Assembly: GCF_016907365.1 (NCBI RefSeq)
Contig: NZ_JAFBBV010000001.1
Span: forward strand, 806,001 to 870,000
Origin: Oerskovia paurometabola
Lineage (GTDB): Bacteria > Actinomycetota > Actinomycetes > Actinomycetales > Cellulomonadaceae
DNA length: 64,000 nt
Reading direction: 5' to 3'
The notes under the pieces: model-generated
The model's database searches: none
Told to the model about the DNA's origin: nothing
The model's input: the letters and a program-made list of their open reading frames with translations, nothing else
In this document: piece by piece, positions 12,431 to 20,571 of the stretch
Layout of the letters: each line of letters begins with the position of its first letter
Position numbering within the stretch: the stretch's first letter is position 1
Made by a program: the position numbers and the translations under genes

Positions 12431-12448
12431 GTGCGCAGCGCTGCGCAC
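12431..12448. promoter_or_regulatory. 18-bp perfect palindrome before the ABC operon
   Basis: GTGCGCAGCGCTGCGCAC is self-complementary over all 18 bases and ends 15 bp before the GTG at 12464, just ahead of the AAGGGA ribosome site. It may be a repressor operator. Its fold-back in RNA has no proper loop, so DNA binding is likelier. Confidence 0.5.
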
Positions 12449-12463
12449 TGCGAAGGGAACGTC

Positions 12464-14098
12464 GTGGCGCTGTCTCGAGCAGTACGTCCTGTGCTTCCGG
12501 TGGTCGCCCTGAGCGGCGTCCTGGCCCTGGTCGCGTGCACCGCGCCGGGAGGGAGCGCTGACGGCACGAGCCCGGGCGGGAGCACCGAGGGCATCGTGCT
12601 CGCCGACGGGTACGAGCTCGGGGGGTACAACCCCGTCGCGGGCTTCGGGGCCGCGGGCGAGGCCAAGATGTACGACGGCCTGGTCCGCCTCACCGGGGGC
12701 GAGGGCATGCCGGGGTTCGAGCCCGCGCTCGCCGCCGAGCTGCCCACGGCCAACGAGGACGCGACCGTGTGGACCGTGAAGATCCGCCCGGGCGTCACGT
12801 TCTCCGACGGCAGCACGTTCGGCCCCGAGGACGTCGTCGCGACGTACGAGGCCATCCTGGACCCCGCGTCCGCGTCCGAGGCACGCTCGTCGTTCGACAT
12901 GATCGAGGAGGTCGTCCAGGTGGGCGACGACACGGTCGAGCTCCACCTCGCCTACTCGTACGCGCCGCTCCTGACGAAGATGCTCATCGGCATCGTGCCG
13001 TCGGAGGCCGTCGCGACCCCCGGCCTCGCGGCCGACTCCGCGCTCAACACCGCGCCGGTCGGGACCGGGCCGTACACGCTCGTCGACCTGTCCCCCGACC
13101 GCGCGGTCCTCGAGGCCAACGAGGACTACTGGGACGGTGCGCCCGAGGTCAAGAGGCTCACGCTGCTCTACGTCCCCGACGACAACACGCGCGCGCAGCG
13201 CATGGCCTCGGGCGAGATCGACGGCACCAACCTGCCGCCGCTGCTCGCGAACACGTTCGAGGGCAAGGACGGCACGACGGTCACCGCGCACACCTCGGCC
13301 GACTGGCGCGGCCTGTCCCTGCCCACCGACAACCCCGTCTCGGGCGACCCCGCGGTCCGCATGGCCCTCAACCTGGCCGCGAACCGGCAGTCGATGATCG
13401 ACGACGTCCTGGGCGGCCACGGGCGCGTGGCCGCCACCCCCATCCCCGAGGTGTACGGCGACGCGTACGAGCCCGGCGCGGTCTTCGCGTACGACCCGGC
13501 GCGGGCCGAGCAGATCCTCACCGAGGCCGGCTGGGTCGTGGGCCCGGACGGGATCCGCGTCAAGGACGGGCAGCGCGCGCAGATCGCGCTCATGTACAAC
13601 TCGGTCGACACGGTGCGCCGCGACCTGGCGCAGGCCTTCGCGTCCGACGCGCTCGCGGTCGGCGTCGAGGTGAACCTCGAGGCGCTGTCCTGGGACCGGA
13701 TCGACCCGCGCATCAACACCGACTCGACGCTCCTGGGCGGCGGTGACGAGCCGTTCGACCCCGACACGCAGGCGTACGGCGCCCTGAGCTCGGTGTTCGT
13801 CCAGCCCGACGTCGGCAGCATCTACGACAATCCCAGCGACTACCAGGACGCGACGGTCGACGCCGCACTGGAGGTAGGGCGCCGCAGCCTCGACCAGGCC
13901 GAGCGCGACGCGGCCTACCGCCAGGTCCAGGACGCGTACATCGACGACCCGGGCTACGTGTACCTCGTGTTCCTCGACCACACGTACGTCTCGAAGGACG
14001 CGGGGTGGACGATGTCCGGCCCGGTCCTCGAACCGCACGCGCACGGCGTGACGTGGGGACCGTGGTGGTCGCTGCAGTCCTGGACGAGAGACCGGTGA
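12464..14098 (+). CDS. Peptide/nickel-type ABC transporter substrate-binding lipoprotein
   Basis: 544 residues, SBP_bac_5 (DppA/OppA) family. An N-terminal signal peptide ends in lipobox LVAC (about residues 19-22), so the mature protein is lipid-anchored outside the membrane. Then come the family landmarks [39 protein letters not shown] and [14 protein letters not shown]. The GTG at 12464 has GAAGGGA upstream. It is first in a five-gene operon in which every junction overlaps, so the transporter is complete. Ligand is probably oligopeptide or similar; it cannot be fixed from sequence. Confidence 0.92.
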   Translation: MALSRAVRPVLPVVALSGVLALVACTAPGGSADGTSPGGSTEGIVLADGYELGGYNPVAGFGAAGEAKMYDGLVRLTGGEGMPGFEPALAAELPTANEDATVWTVKIRPGVTFSDGSTFGPEDVVATYEAILDPASASEARSSFDMIEEVVQVGDDTVELHLAYSYAPLLTKMLIGIVPSEAVATPGLAADSALNTAPVGTGPYTLVDLSPDRAVLEANEDYWDGAPEVKRLTLLYVPDDNTRAQRMASGEIDGTNLPPLLANTFEGKDGTTVTAHTSADWRGLSLPTDNPVSGDPAVRMALNLAANRQSMIDDVLGGHGRVAATPIPEVYGDAYEPGAVFAYDPARAEQILTEAGWVVGPDGIRVKDGQRAQIALMYNSVDTVRRDLAQAFASDALAVGVEVNLEALSWDRIDPRINTDSTLLGGGDEPFDPDTQAYGALSSVFVQPDVGSIYDNPSDYQDATVDAALEVGRRSLDQAERDAAYRQVQDAYIDDPGYVYLVFLDHTYVSKDAGWTMSGPVLEPHAHGVTWGPWWSLQSWTRDR

Positions 14099-15183
14099 CC
14101 ACGGTCCAGGCAGGGCGCGGGGAGCGTCCGGCCGAGCCGGCCGAGCCCGACGGCGCCTCCCGCCCCGGGGAGGACGCCGCACCCTCGGTCCGGGACCTGC
14201 GCCGCGGGCGCCACCGCGACGTCTGGGCCATGGTGGGGCGCCGCCTGCTGTTCATCCTGCCCGTCACGGCGGCCGTCTCCGCGGGCCTGTTCGCGGCGGC
14301 GAAGTACTCGCCGTTCGACCCGCTCGTCGGCTACCTCGGCACCCGGTACATGACCACGACCGAGGCCGACAAGGCGATCATCTCGGAGCAGCTCGGGTTC
14401 GACCGACCCTGGTACTCGACGTACTGGGGGTGGTTGCAGGACCTGTTCGGCGGGGACCTGGGCCTGTCGCGGTCGTTCAACCAGCCGGTCGCGCAGGTCG
14501 TCGCGGAACGCCTGCCGTGGACGCTGCTGCTCGCGGGTACCGCGCTCGCGCTCGCGGTCGTGGTCGCGCTCCTGCTGGGGATCACGGCGGGCGTGCGCAG
14601 CGGCGGGGTCGTGGACCGGGCGGTCACGGCGCTGTGCGTCGTGGTGCAGGGGTTGCCGCCGTTCGTCCTGTCGCTCGCCGCGATCGCGGTCTTCGCGCTC
14701 ACGCTGGGGTGGTTGCCCGCGGCGGGGCTCACGGACGCGGGTGCCGACCCCACCGCCGGTGGCGTCCTGCGGCACCTGGTCCTGCCGGTCGTGGTCCTCG
14801 CGGTCGCGCAGGTGCCGTGGCTGCTGCTCGCGGTGCGCGAGTCCGTCGTGACGTCGAAGGGCGAGGACTTCGTCGCGGGGGCCGTCTCGCGCGGCATCCC
14901 GACGCGCGCGGTCACGCGCCGCCACATCGTGCCGACCTCGCTCGCGCCGTTCGTCAACATCGTGGGGGTGCGGCTGCCCGAGCTCGTGGTGGGTGCGGTC
15001 CTCGTCGAGGAGGTCTTCAGCTGGCCAGGGGTGGCGGGCGCGATCGTGACGTCGGCCCGGGACCTCGACATGGCGCTCCTGGCGTTCCTGACGATCGGGA
15101 CCACGGTCGTCGTCATGCTCGGGTCCCTCCTCGCGGACGTGGTCGTCGCGCTGATGGACCCCCGGGTGAGCACCGATGGCTAG
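14095..15183 (+). CDS. ABC transporter permease (DppB/OppB type)
   Basis: 362 residues. A 45-residue hydrophilic Glu/Pro/Arg-rich N-terminal extension precedes the usual first helix (RRLLFILPVTAAVSAGLF). Six helices follow, with the EAA loop GEDFVAGAVSRGIPTRAVTRRHIVPTSL-type signature near 260-290 that docks on the ATPases. The GTG at 14095 overlaps the stop of the binding protein by 4 bp. The N-terminal tail is longer than in standard DppB. Confidence 0.9.
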   Translation: MTTVQAGRGERPAEPAEPDGASRPGEDAAPSVRDLRRGRHRDVWAMVGRRLLFILPVTAAVSAGLFAAAKYSPFDPLVGYLGTRYMTTTEADKAIISEQLGFDRPWYSTYWGWLQDLFGGDLGLSRSFNQPVAQVVAERLPWTLLLAGTALALAVVVALLLGITAGVRSGGVVDRAVTALCVVVQGLPPFVLSLAAIAVFALTLGWLPAAGLTDAGADPTAGGVLRHLVLPVVVLAVAQVPWLLLAVRESVVTSKGEDFVAGAVSRGIPTRAVTRRHIVPTSLAPFVNIVGVRLPELVVGAVLVEEVFSWPGVAGAIVTSARDLDMALLAFLTIGTTVVVMLGSLLADVVVALMDPRVSTDG

Positions 15184-15997
15184 GCGCCACCTGGTGGTCG
15201 CGGGCGCGGTCCTGGCGGTCGTGGTGCTCTACGCGGTCCTGGTCCCGTGGCTCGCGGGTGTCGACGACCGGGTCACGGACTTCGCGCAGGCCCGCCAGGC
15301 GCCGTCGTCCGAGCACCTGTTCGGTACCGACTCGGCGGGCCGCGACCTGTTCGTGCGCATCGCGTCGGGCATCCGGACCTCGCTCCTGGTGGCGCTGCTG
15401 TGCGCGCTGCTCGCGACCGTGATCGGGGTCGTGGTCGGCACGGCCGCCGGGTTCTGGGGCGGGTGGCCGGACCGGATCATCATGCGGGGCACCGACGCGG
15501 TCAACGCCCTGCCGCACCTGCTGCTCGGCATCGTGATCGTGGCGATGTTCCGCGGGAGTCTCCTGGCCATCGTCCTGTCGATCGCGCTGACCCACTGGAC
15601 GCAGGTCGCGCGGATCGTCCGTTCGGAGATCCTCAGCCTGCGCCAGCGCCCGTTCGTCGACGCCGCGGTCCTGGCGGGAGCGAACCGCCGACAGGTCGCG
15701 GTGCGCCACCTCGTGCCGGCCACGGCCCCGCAGGCGCTGATCGCGGTCGTGCTGCTGCTGCCGCACGCGGTGTGGCACGAGTCCACCCTGTCCTTCCTGG
15801 GCTTCGGCCTCCCGCCGCACGAGCCGAGCCTCGGCACGCTCCTCGAGGAGGCGCGCAGCTCCCTGCTCCTGGGCGGGTGGTGGACGCTCGTCTTCCCGGC
15901 GGCGGTGCTCGTGGTCGTGACGCTCGCGGTCGCGTTCGCGGGCCAGGCGCTGCGCAAGGTCGTCACCCCGCCCCAGCCCTCGGAGCTGAGACTATGA
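15176..15997 (+). CDS. ABC transporter permease (DppC/OppC type)
   Basis: 273 residues with a short N-terminal helix, the DppC hallmark HLFGTDSAGRDLFVRIASG before the core domain, and five core helices. The EAA-type loop contains FVDAAVLAGANRRQVAVRHL, and the end region has STLSFLGFGLPPHEPSLG, which is typical of DppC. It overlaps the preceding permease by 8 bp and the following ATPase by 4 bp (ATGA). Confidence 0.92.
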   Translation: MARRHLVVAGAVLAVVVLYAVLVPWLAGVDDRVTDFAQARQAPSSEHLFGTDSAGRDLFVRIASGIRTSLLVALLCALLATVIGVVVGTAAGFWGGWPDRIIMRGTDAVNALPHLLLGIVIVAMFRGSLLAIVLSIALTHWTQVARIVRSEILSLRQRPFVDAAVLAGANRRQVAVRHLVPATAPQALIAVVLLLPHAVWHESTLSFLGFGLPPHEPSLGTLLEEARSSLLLGGWWTLVFPAAVLVVVTLAVAFAGQALRKVVTPPQPSELRL

Positions 15998-16935
15998 GCA
16001 CTTCGAGCACTGCGAGCACTTCGAGCCTGCGCGTCGAGCACCTCACCGTCCGCCTGCCGCTGCCGTCCGGGTCGGTGGTCCATGCCGCGAGCGACGTGAG
16101 CCTCGACGTCCCGCGCGGCACCGTCACGGCGCTCGTGGGGGAGTCGGGCTGCGGCAAGTCGATCCTGGCCTCGGCGGTCATGGACCAGCTCCCGGTGGGG
16201 GCCCGCCGGACCGGCGAGATTAGGGTCACCACCCCGCACGGGGTCATCGACGTGTTCGCGGGCGAACCCTTCCGGGGGAGGCACGCGGCCCTCGTCCCGC
16301 AGTCGGCGGCCACGCACCTGACCCCTGTGCGCACCGCGCGCTCGCAGCTCGACGAGACGATCGCGGCACTCGGCTCGGCGCGCACCAGCGACGAGCTGGC
16401 CGTGCGCGTGGGCCTCGACCCCTCGGCCCTGGACTGCTACCCGCACGAGCTCTCGGGCGGCATGGCGCAGCGCGTCGCCGTGGCCGGGGCGCTCGCGGGG
16501 GACCCGTCGGTGATCGTCGCGGACGAGCCCACCGCGAGCCTCGACCGCGCGCTGACTGACAGGGTCCTGGGGCTGCTGCGCGAGTGCGCCGACGACGGCG
16601 CCGCGGTCCTGCTCATCACGCACGACCTCGCGTCCCTGGTCCGCACGGGCGTCGCCGACCGGCTCGCGGTCATGTACGCCTCGCGCCTCATGGAGACGGG
16701 TCCGGCGCCCGAGGTGTTCGACGACCCGTGGCACGACTACACGCGCGACCTCCTGGACGCCCTGCCCTCGCGCGGGCTGCACCCGCTGCCAGGGTCGCCG
16801 CCGCAGCTCACCGACCTGCCCGACGACTGCGTCTATCACCTGCGTCGCCCCGGGACACGGCAGTCGGGCGGCCCGACGACCCTCGTCCGGGTCGGCGACC
16901 GCTCGTACCGCACGCTGCGCGACGAGGTGGCCTGA
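15994..16935 (+). CDS. ABC transporter ATP-binding protein (DppD/OppD type)
   Basis: 313 residues. Walker A is GESGCGKS, the signature is LSGGMAQR, Walker B is VIVADEPTASLD, and the H-loop is LLITHD. The oligopeptide C-terminal extension is present but shortened, with only one cysteine visible (DDCVYHL), so the family's usual cysteine cluster is incomplete. The N-terminus is a Ser/Thr run (STSSTASTSS) encoded by an imperfect tandem repeat. The ATG at 15994 overlaps the permease stop. Confidence 0.92.
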   Translation: MSTSSTASTSSLRVEHLTVRLPLPSGSVVHAASDVSLDVPRGTVTALVGESGCGKSILASAVMDQLPVGARRTGEIRVTTPHGVIDVFAGEPFRGRHAALVPQSAATHLTPVRTARSQLDETIAALGSARTSDELAVRVGLDPSALDCYPHELSGGMAQRVAVAGALAGDPSVIVADEPTASLDRALTDRVLGLLRECADDGAAVLLITHDLASLVRTGVADRLAVMYASRLMETGPAPEVFDDPWHDYTRDLLDALPSRGLHPLPGSPPQLTDLPDDCVYHLRRPGTRQSGGPTTLVRVGDRSYRTLRDEVA

Positions 16936-17597
16936 TGAGCCTCGAGGCGCGCGGCGTCGTGGCCGGCTACCGGCGCAAGCCCCCGGTCCTCGTGGACGTG
17001 TCGATCAGCGTCCCGGCGGGCACGATCGTGGGCCTGGCGGGCCCCTCGGGCACGGGCAAGACGACGCTCGCGCGGGTCCTGGCGCTGCTCGACGCCCCGC
17101 GCGCGGGGACCGTGAGCATCGACGACCGGGTCGCGACGGGCACGCGGTTCGCGGTCCAGCGGGAGCTGCGGGGGTCCGTGGCGATGCTGTTCCAGTCGCC
17201 CCGCGCGTCGACCGACCCGCGGCTGACGTTGCGCTCGATCATCGCCCAGCCCGCCGAGGTGCTCGGGCGTCCGATCGACGTCGAGGGGGTCGCCGCGCGC
17301 GTGGGGCTGACCCCGGACCTCCTCGTGCGCAGACCCCACCAGGTCTCCGACGGCCAGCTCCAGCGAGCGTGCCTCGCCCGGGCGCTCGCGCAGCAGCCCC
17401 GCTACCTGATCTGCGACGAGGCGACCGCGATGCTCGACGCCGCGACGACCGCGACGCTCGTGCGCCTCGTCGAGGCCGAGGCCGCCGGCCAGGGTGTGGG
17501 GGTGCTCCTCATCAGCCACGACGAGGAGCTGCTCGCCGCGTGTTGCTCGCGGGTCGACGCGCTCGCGGACCTGCGACGGGCGCCGGCGCCGCGCTGA
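16935..17597 (+). CDS. ABC transporter ATP-binding protein (DppF/OppF type) with altered signature
   Basis: 220 residues, short for OppF because the C-terminal oligopeptide extension is missing. Walker A is GPSGTGKT, the Q-loop is LFQSPRASTDPRL, Walker B is YLICDEATAMLD and the H-loop is LLISHD. The signature reads VSDGQLQR, with Asp in place of the first Gly of SGGQ. Its partner has a canonical signature, so one of the two ATP sites may be degenerate. The start overlaps the previous stop by one base (TGATG). Last gene of the operon. Confidence 0.9.
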   Translation: MSLEARGVVAGYRRKPPVLVDVSISVPAGTIVGLAGPSGTGKTTLARVLALLDAPRAGTVSIDDRVATGTRFAVQRELRGSVAMLFQSPRASTDPRLTLRSIIAQPAEVLGRPIDVEGVAARVGLTPDLLVRRPHQVSDGQLQRACLARALAQQPRYLICDEATAMLDAATTATLVRLVEAEAAGQGVGVLLISHDEELLAACCSRVDALADLRRAPAPR

Positions 17598-17638
17598 ACC
17601 CCGGCTCTCCGCCCGGCCGGCCCCAGGGAAGACGCACG

Positions 17639-17672
17639 CTGCCCGACGGCGGTGCGCGGCGCCGTCGGGCAG
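17639..17672. terminator. Terminator hairpin after the ABC operon
   Basis: Perfect 13-bp stem (17639-17651 with 17660-17672) and an 8-nt loop, 42 bp past the last ABC gene. It lies 39 bp from the end of the opposing malic enzyme gene, so it may serve both. No T-run follows. Confidence 0.75.
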
Positions 17673-17710
17673 CTCGCCTCGTCGAGAGGTCCAGCCAGGC
17701 AGGCCGCCGC

Positions 17711-19123
17711 TCAGACGGTGGACGACGCGGTGGCCTCCTCCGCGCGGGCCGCGGCCTCGACCGCAGCCGCCACGACGGTCGTGACCTCGGGGTTGAACAC
17801 GCTCGGCACGATGTACGTCGGGTTGAGCTGGTCCTCGTGGATCGTCGACGCGAGCGCGCGGGCCGCCGCGAGCAGCATGGTGTCGGTGATCTTGTGCGAC
17901 TGGGCGTCGAGCAGACCGCGGAACACCCCGGGGAACGCGAGCACGTTGTTGATCTGGTTCGCGAAGTCGCTGCGGCCGGTGCCGACGATCGCGGCGTGCT
18001 GCGCGGCCTCGACCGGGTCCACCTCGGGCGTGGGGTTGGCCATCGCGAAGACGATCGAGTCCGGCGCCATGGTCGCGATGTCGTCGCCCGTGAGGATGTC
18101 CGGGGCGGAGACGCCGATGAAGACGTCGGCCCCGACGAGCGCCGCGACGAGCGTGCCGCTCACGCGCCGCGGGTTGGTGCTGATCGCGGTCCACGCGAGC
18201 GCGGGCGACAGGCCCGGGCGGTCGGGGTGGACCACGCCGTCGACGTCGGCGACCACGACGTCGTGCGCGCCCGCCGCCAGGAGCAGCTTGAGGACCGCCG
18301 TCCCCGCGGCCCCCGCCCCGGACAGCACGATCCGCACCTCGGCCAGGTCCTTGCCCACGACCTTGAGCGCGTTCGTCAGCGCGGCGAGCGCGACGATCGC
18401 CGTACCGTGCTGGTCGTCGTGGAACACGGGGATGTCGAGCTCGGCGCGCAGCCGACGCTCGATCTCGAAGCAGCGCGGTGCCGAGATGTCCTCGAGGTTG
18501 ATCCCGGCGAAGACGGGCGCGATGGCCTTGACCGTGCGCACGATCTCGTCGGTGTCCTGCGTGTCGAGCGCGATGGGGAACGCGTCGATGTCCGCGAACC
18601 GCTTGAACAGCGCGGCCTTTCCCTCCATGACGGGCAGGGACGCGAGCGGACCGATGTCCCCGAGACCCAGCACCGCCGACCCGTCCGTGACGACCGCGAT
18701 CGTGTTGCGCTTGATCGTCAGGCGGCGCGCGTCCTCGGGGTGGGCCGCGATGGCCTCGCAGACCCGCGCGACGCCCGGCGTGTAGATCATCGACAGGTCG
18801 TCGCGGTTGCGGATGGGGACCTTGGACTCGATCTGGAGCTTGCCGCCCAGGTGCAGCAGGAACGTGCGGTCCGAGACCCGGTCCACCGTCACGCCGTGCA
18901 GGGCGCGCAGCGCCGCGACGATCTCCTCGGCGTGCGACTCGCCGCGCGTCGCGACCGTGACGTCGACCGTGATGCGCTCGTGGCCCGACGCGGTGACGTC
19001 GAGCGCCGAGACGATCCCGCCGGTCTGCTCGATCGCGGTCGTGAGCTCGCTGACCGCGGTGGGCCTGGCCTCGACCTGGAGGCGGACGGTGATGGACGAG
19101 GACACGCTCGGCGCTGAGGTCAT
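17711..19123 (-). CDS. NAD-dependent malic enzyme with N-terminal ACT domain
   Basis: Oxidative decarboxylation of malate to pyruvate. 470 residues. An ACT regulatory domain (about 10-85, SSITVRLQVEARPTAVSEL onward) precedes the malic enzyme body with YTPGVARVCEAI, GLGDIGPLASLPVMEGKAAL, the metal site FHDDQHGT, the NAD loop VLSGAGAAGTAVLKLL, and FAMANPTPEVDP. The ACT domain suggests allosteric control by a small ligand. The ATG at 19123 has no Shine-Dalgarno sequence but a -10-like TACGCT at leaderless distance. The C-terminus is Ala/Glu-rich. Confidence 0.93.
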   Translation of the reverse strand: MTSAPSVSSSITVRLQVEARPTAVSELTTAIEQTGGIVSALDVTASGHERITVDVTVATRGESHAEEIVAALRALHGVTVDRVSDRTFLLHLGGKLQIESKVPIRNRDDLSMIYTPGVARVCEAIAAHPEDARRLTIKRNTIAVVTDGSAVLGLGDIGPLASLPVMEGKAALFKRFADIDAFPIALDTQDTDEIVRTVKAIAPVFAGINLEDISAPRCFEIERRLRAELDIPVFHDDQHGTAIVALAALTNALKVVGKDLAEVRIVLSGAGAAGTAVLKLLLAAGAHDVVVADVDGVVHPDRPGLSPALAWTAISTNPRRVSGTLVAALVGADVFIGVSAPDILTGDDIATMAPDSIVFAMANPTPEVDPVEAAQHAAIVGTGRSDFANQINNVLAFPGVFRGLLDAQSHKITDTMLLAAARALASTIHEDQLNPTYIVPSVFNPEVTTVVAAAVEAAARAEEATASSTV

Positions 19124-19129
19124 GGAGCC

Positions 19130-19135
19130 AGCGTA
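19130..19135 (-). promoter_or_regulatory. Leaderless-type -10 element (TACGCT) of the malic enzyme gene
   Basis: On the minus strand TACGCT ends 6 nt before the ATG at 19123. This explains the lack of a ribosome site. Confidence 0.45.
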
Positions 19136-19522
19136 TTCGGCGCGAGGGACCGTCCGCTGCACGCGGGCGGGCGGGGCGGTCGCCCGGGCCCCGGGCCGAT
19201 GCACACGTGCCCGGACACGGGAACGGCGCCCCCGGGGGGACGCCGTGCCCGCCAGCGGGGCGAGGGTTAGCAGGCGTGCTGCGAGGGTAGTGCTGCAACG
19301 GGTCAAGCCCGGTCAGCCAGTCCTATGCGTGGACTTCTCGCGCGTGGGTTCCGCCCGCCCCTGGTGCTGTTGTCCCTCTGTGATACGCCTGTCCCAGGTG
19401 CGGCGCAAGGGGTGGGGAGCCGAACGCGCGAACCTCCACGGGGTGTTCGATCCCGACCCGGGAGGACCCGGACAACGAGGACTCGGTTCGAACGCCGACG
19501 CCCTCGGACCAGGGGCGCCGTG
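19136..19522. other. Gene-free spacer between HAD hydrolase and malic enzyme
   Basis: About 390 bp with no convincing coding frame. An imperfect stem-loop (19218-19228 with 19241-19251, one mismatch, extended by a C-run/G-run pair) may terminate the HAD transcript. The stretch 19261-19400 is visibly less GC-rich than its surroundings. I found no tRNA or known RNA; a GGTTCGAAC near 19486 does not belong to a cloverleaf. Confidence 0.5.
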
Positions 19523-20398
19523 CTACGCGGCGGTGCCCTCCTGCGACCCACCGCCCGTGCGCCGGCGCACGGCCCGCCACACGAGCCACGCGACGACCGC
19601 GACCGTCACGGCCCCCCCGACCACGGCCGCGGTCCGGGGAGGGGAGAGCTGCGTGCGCAGCGTGACCGGGCGCGTGAACGTCAGCGTGCCCCAGCCGCTC
19701 TCGCCCGCCAGCCGCCGCAACGTCCGGTCGGGGTTGACCGCGAAGCCGTGGCCCACCTCGGCGAGCATCGGGGCGTCCGTGATCGAGTCCGAGTAGGCGT
19801 AGGACGCGTCGAGGTCGTAGCCGTGGGTCTCGGCGAGCTCGCGGATCGCGATCGCCTTGTTCTCGCCGTACGCGTAGAAGTCGATCGCGCCCGTGTACCG
19901 TCCGTCGACGATCTCCATGCGGGTCGCGACGTAGTGGTCGGCGCCCAGGACCGCGGCGATGGGCTCGACGACCTCGGACCCCGACGCCGACACGATCACG
20001 ACGTCGTGCCCCCGGTCGTGGTGGCTCACGATGAGGTCGACCGCCTCGGCGTAGACGACCGGGTCGATGTACTCGTGCAACGTCTCCTCGACGATCTGCG
20101 ACACGGTCCGCACGTCCCAGCCCGTCACGAGCGCGCTCAGGTGCGCGCGCATGCGCTCGGTCTGGTCCGCGTCCGCGCCGCCCACCATGTAGAGGAAGTG
20201 CGCGTACGCGCTGCGCAGCACGTCGCCACGGCTGATGAGGCCGCCCGCGTAGAAGGGCTTGGAGAAGGCCGCGGTCGACGACGTCGCGATGATCGTCTTG
20301 TCCAGGTCGAAGAACGCGGCGACCTTCCGCGGGCGCCCGTCGCGGGCTCCGGTCGTGGGGCGAGGGCCGGTCTGCGGTGAGTCCTGGGAATGGGTCAC
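19523..20398 (-). CDS. HAD-IB family (SerB-like) phosphohydrolase with C-terminal membrane anchor
   Basis: 291 residues. Motif I is FFDLDKTII with the nucleophile Asp, motif II is VIVSASG, and the motif III/IV Lys and Asp are in GENKAIAIREL and YAYSDSITDAPML. A large cap separates motifs I and II. Near the C-terminus a single hydrophobic helix (TAAVVGGAVTVAVVAWLVW) is followed by a basic tail. Its place just before ssd and the Tad genes matches other Actinobacteria (Rv3661 next to Rv3660c, from memory). Substrate unknown. GTG start, leaderless-type promoter. Confidence 0.85.
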   Translation of the reverse strand: MTHSQDSPQTGPRPTTGARDGRPRKVAAFFDLDKTIIATSSTAAFSKPFYAGGLISRGDVLRSAYAHFLYMVGGADADQTERMRAHLSALVTGWDVRTVSQIVEETLHEYIDPVVYAEAVDLIVSHHDRGHDVVIVSASGSEVVEPIAAVLGADHYVATRMEIVDGRYTGAIDFYAYGENKAIAIRELAETHGYDLDASYAYSDSITDAPMLAEVGHGFAVNPDRTLRRLAGESGWGTLTFTRPVTLRTQLSPPRTAAVVGGAVTVAVVAWLVWRAVRRRTGGGSQEGTAA

Positions 20399-20404
20399 CC
20401 GGCG

Positions 20405-20410
20405 AGCCTA
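20405..20410 (-). promoter_or_regulatory. Leaderless-type -10 element (TAGGCT) of the HAD gene
   Basis: TAGGCT on the minus strand ends 6 nt before the GTG at 20398; no ribosome site is visible. Confidence 0.45.
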
Positions 20411-20571
20411 GCCGCTGCGGGCGGACAGCGGGGCGGTATGTCCTGGTTCCAGGGAGGTCCCGCGCGAGCGGATGTCGAGATCACGCGCGCGCGGTACGTT
20501 CACCGGGGGACAGCGCCGCGGCACCGGGGTCGCGGACCTTCGTCGCCGTGGCCCGCCCGCTGGAGGCACGC

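Larger units (their letters stand above)
12157..12463. promoter_or_regulatory. Divergent control region of acs and the ABC operon
   Basis: This 307-bp gene-free region holds the acs leader with a 7-bp hairpin (12207-12213 with 12229-12235), a candidate acs promoter (minus strand -10 TAGACT at 12282-12287 and -35 TGACGC at 12306-12311, 18-nt spacer), a CRP-type box and a long palindrome next to the ABC operon start. No clear -10 could be fixed for the operon. Confidence 0.55.

Noticed and set aside
19470..19515. tRNA-like T-loop (GGTTCGAAC) followed by ACCA
   Set aside because: No matching acceptor stem, anticodon arm or D arm upstream; the T-stem itself is imperfect.
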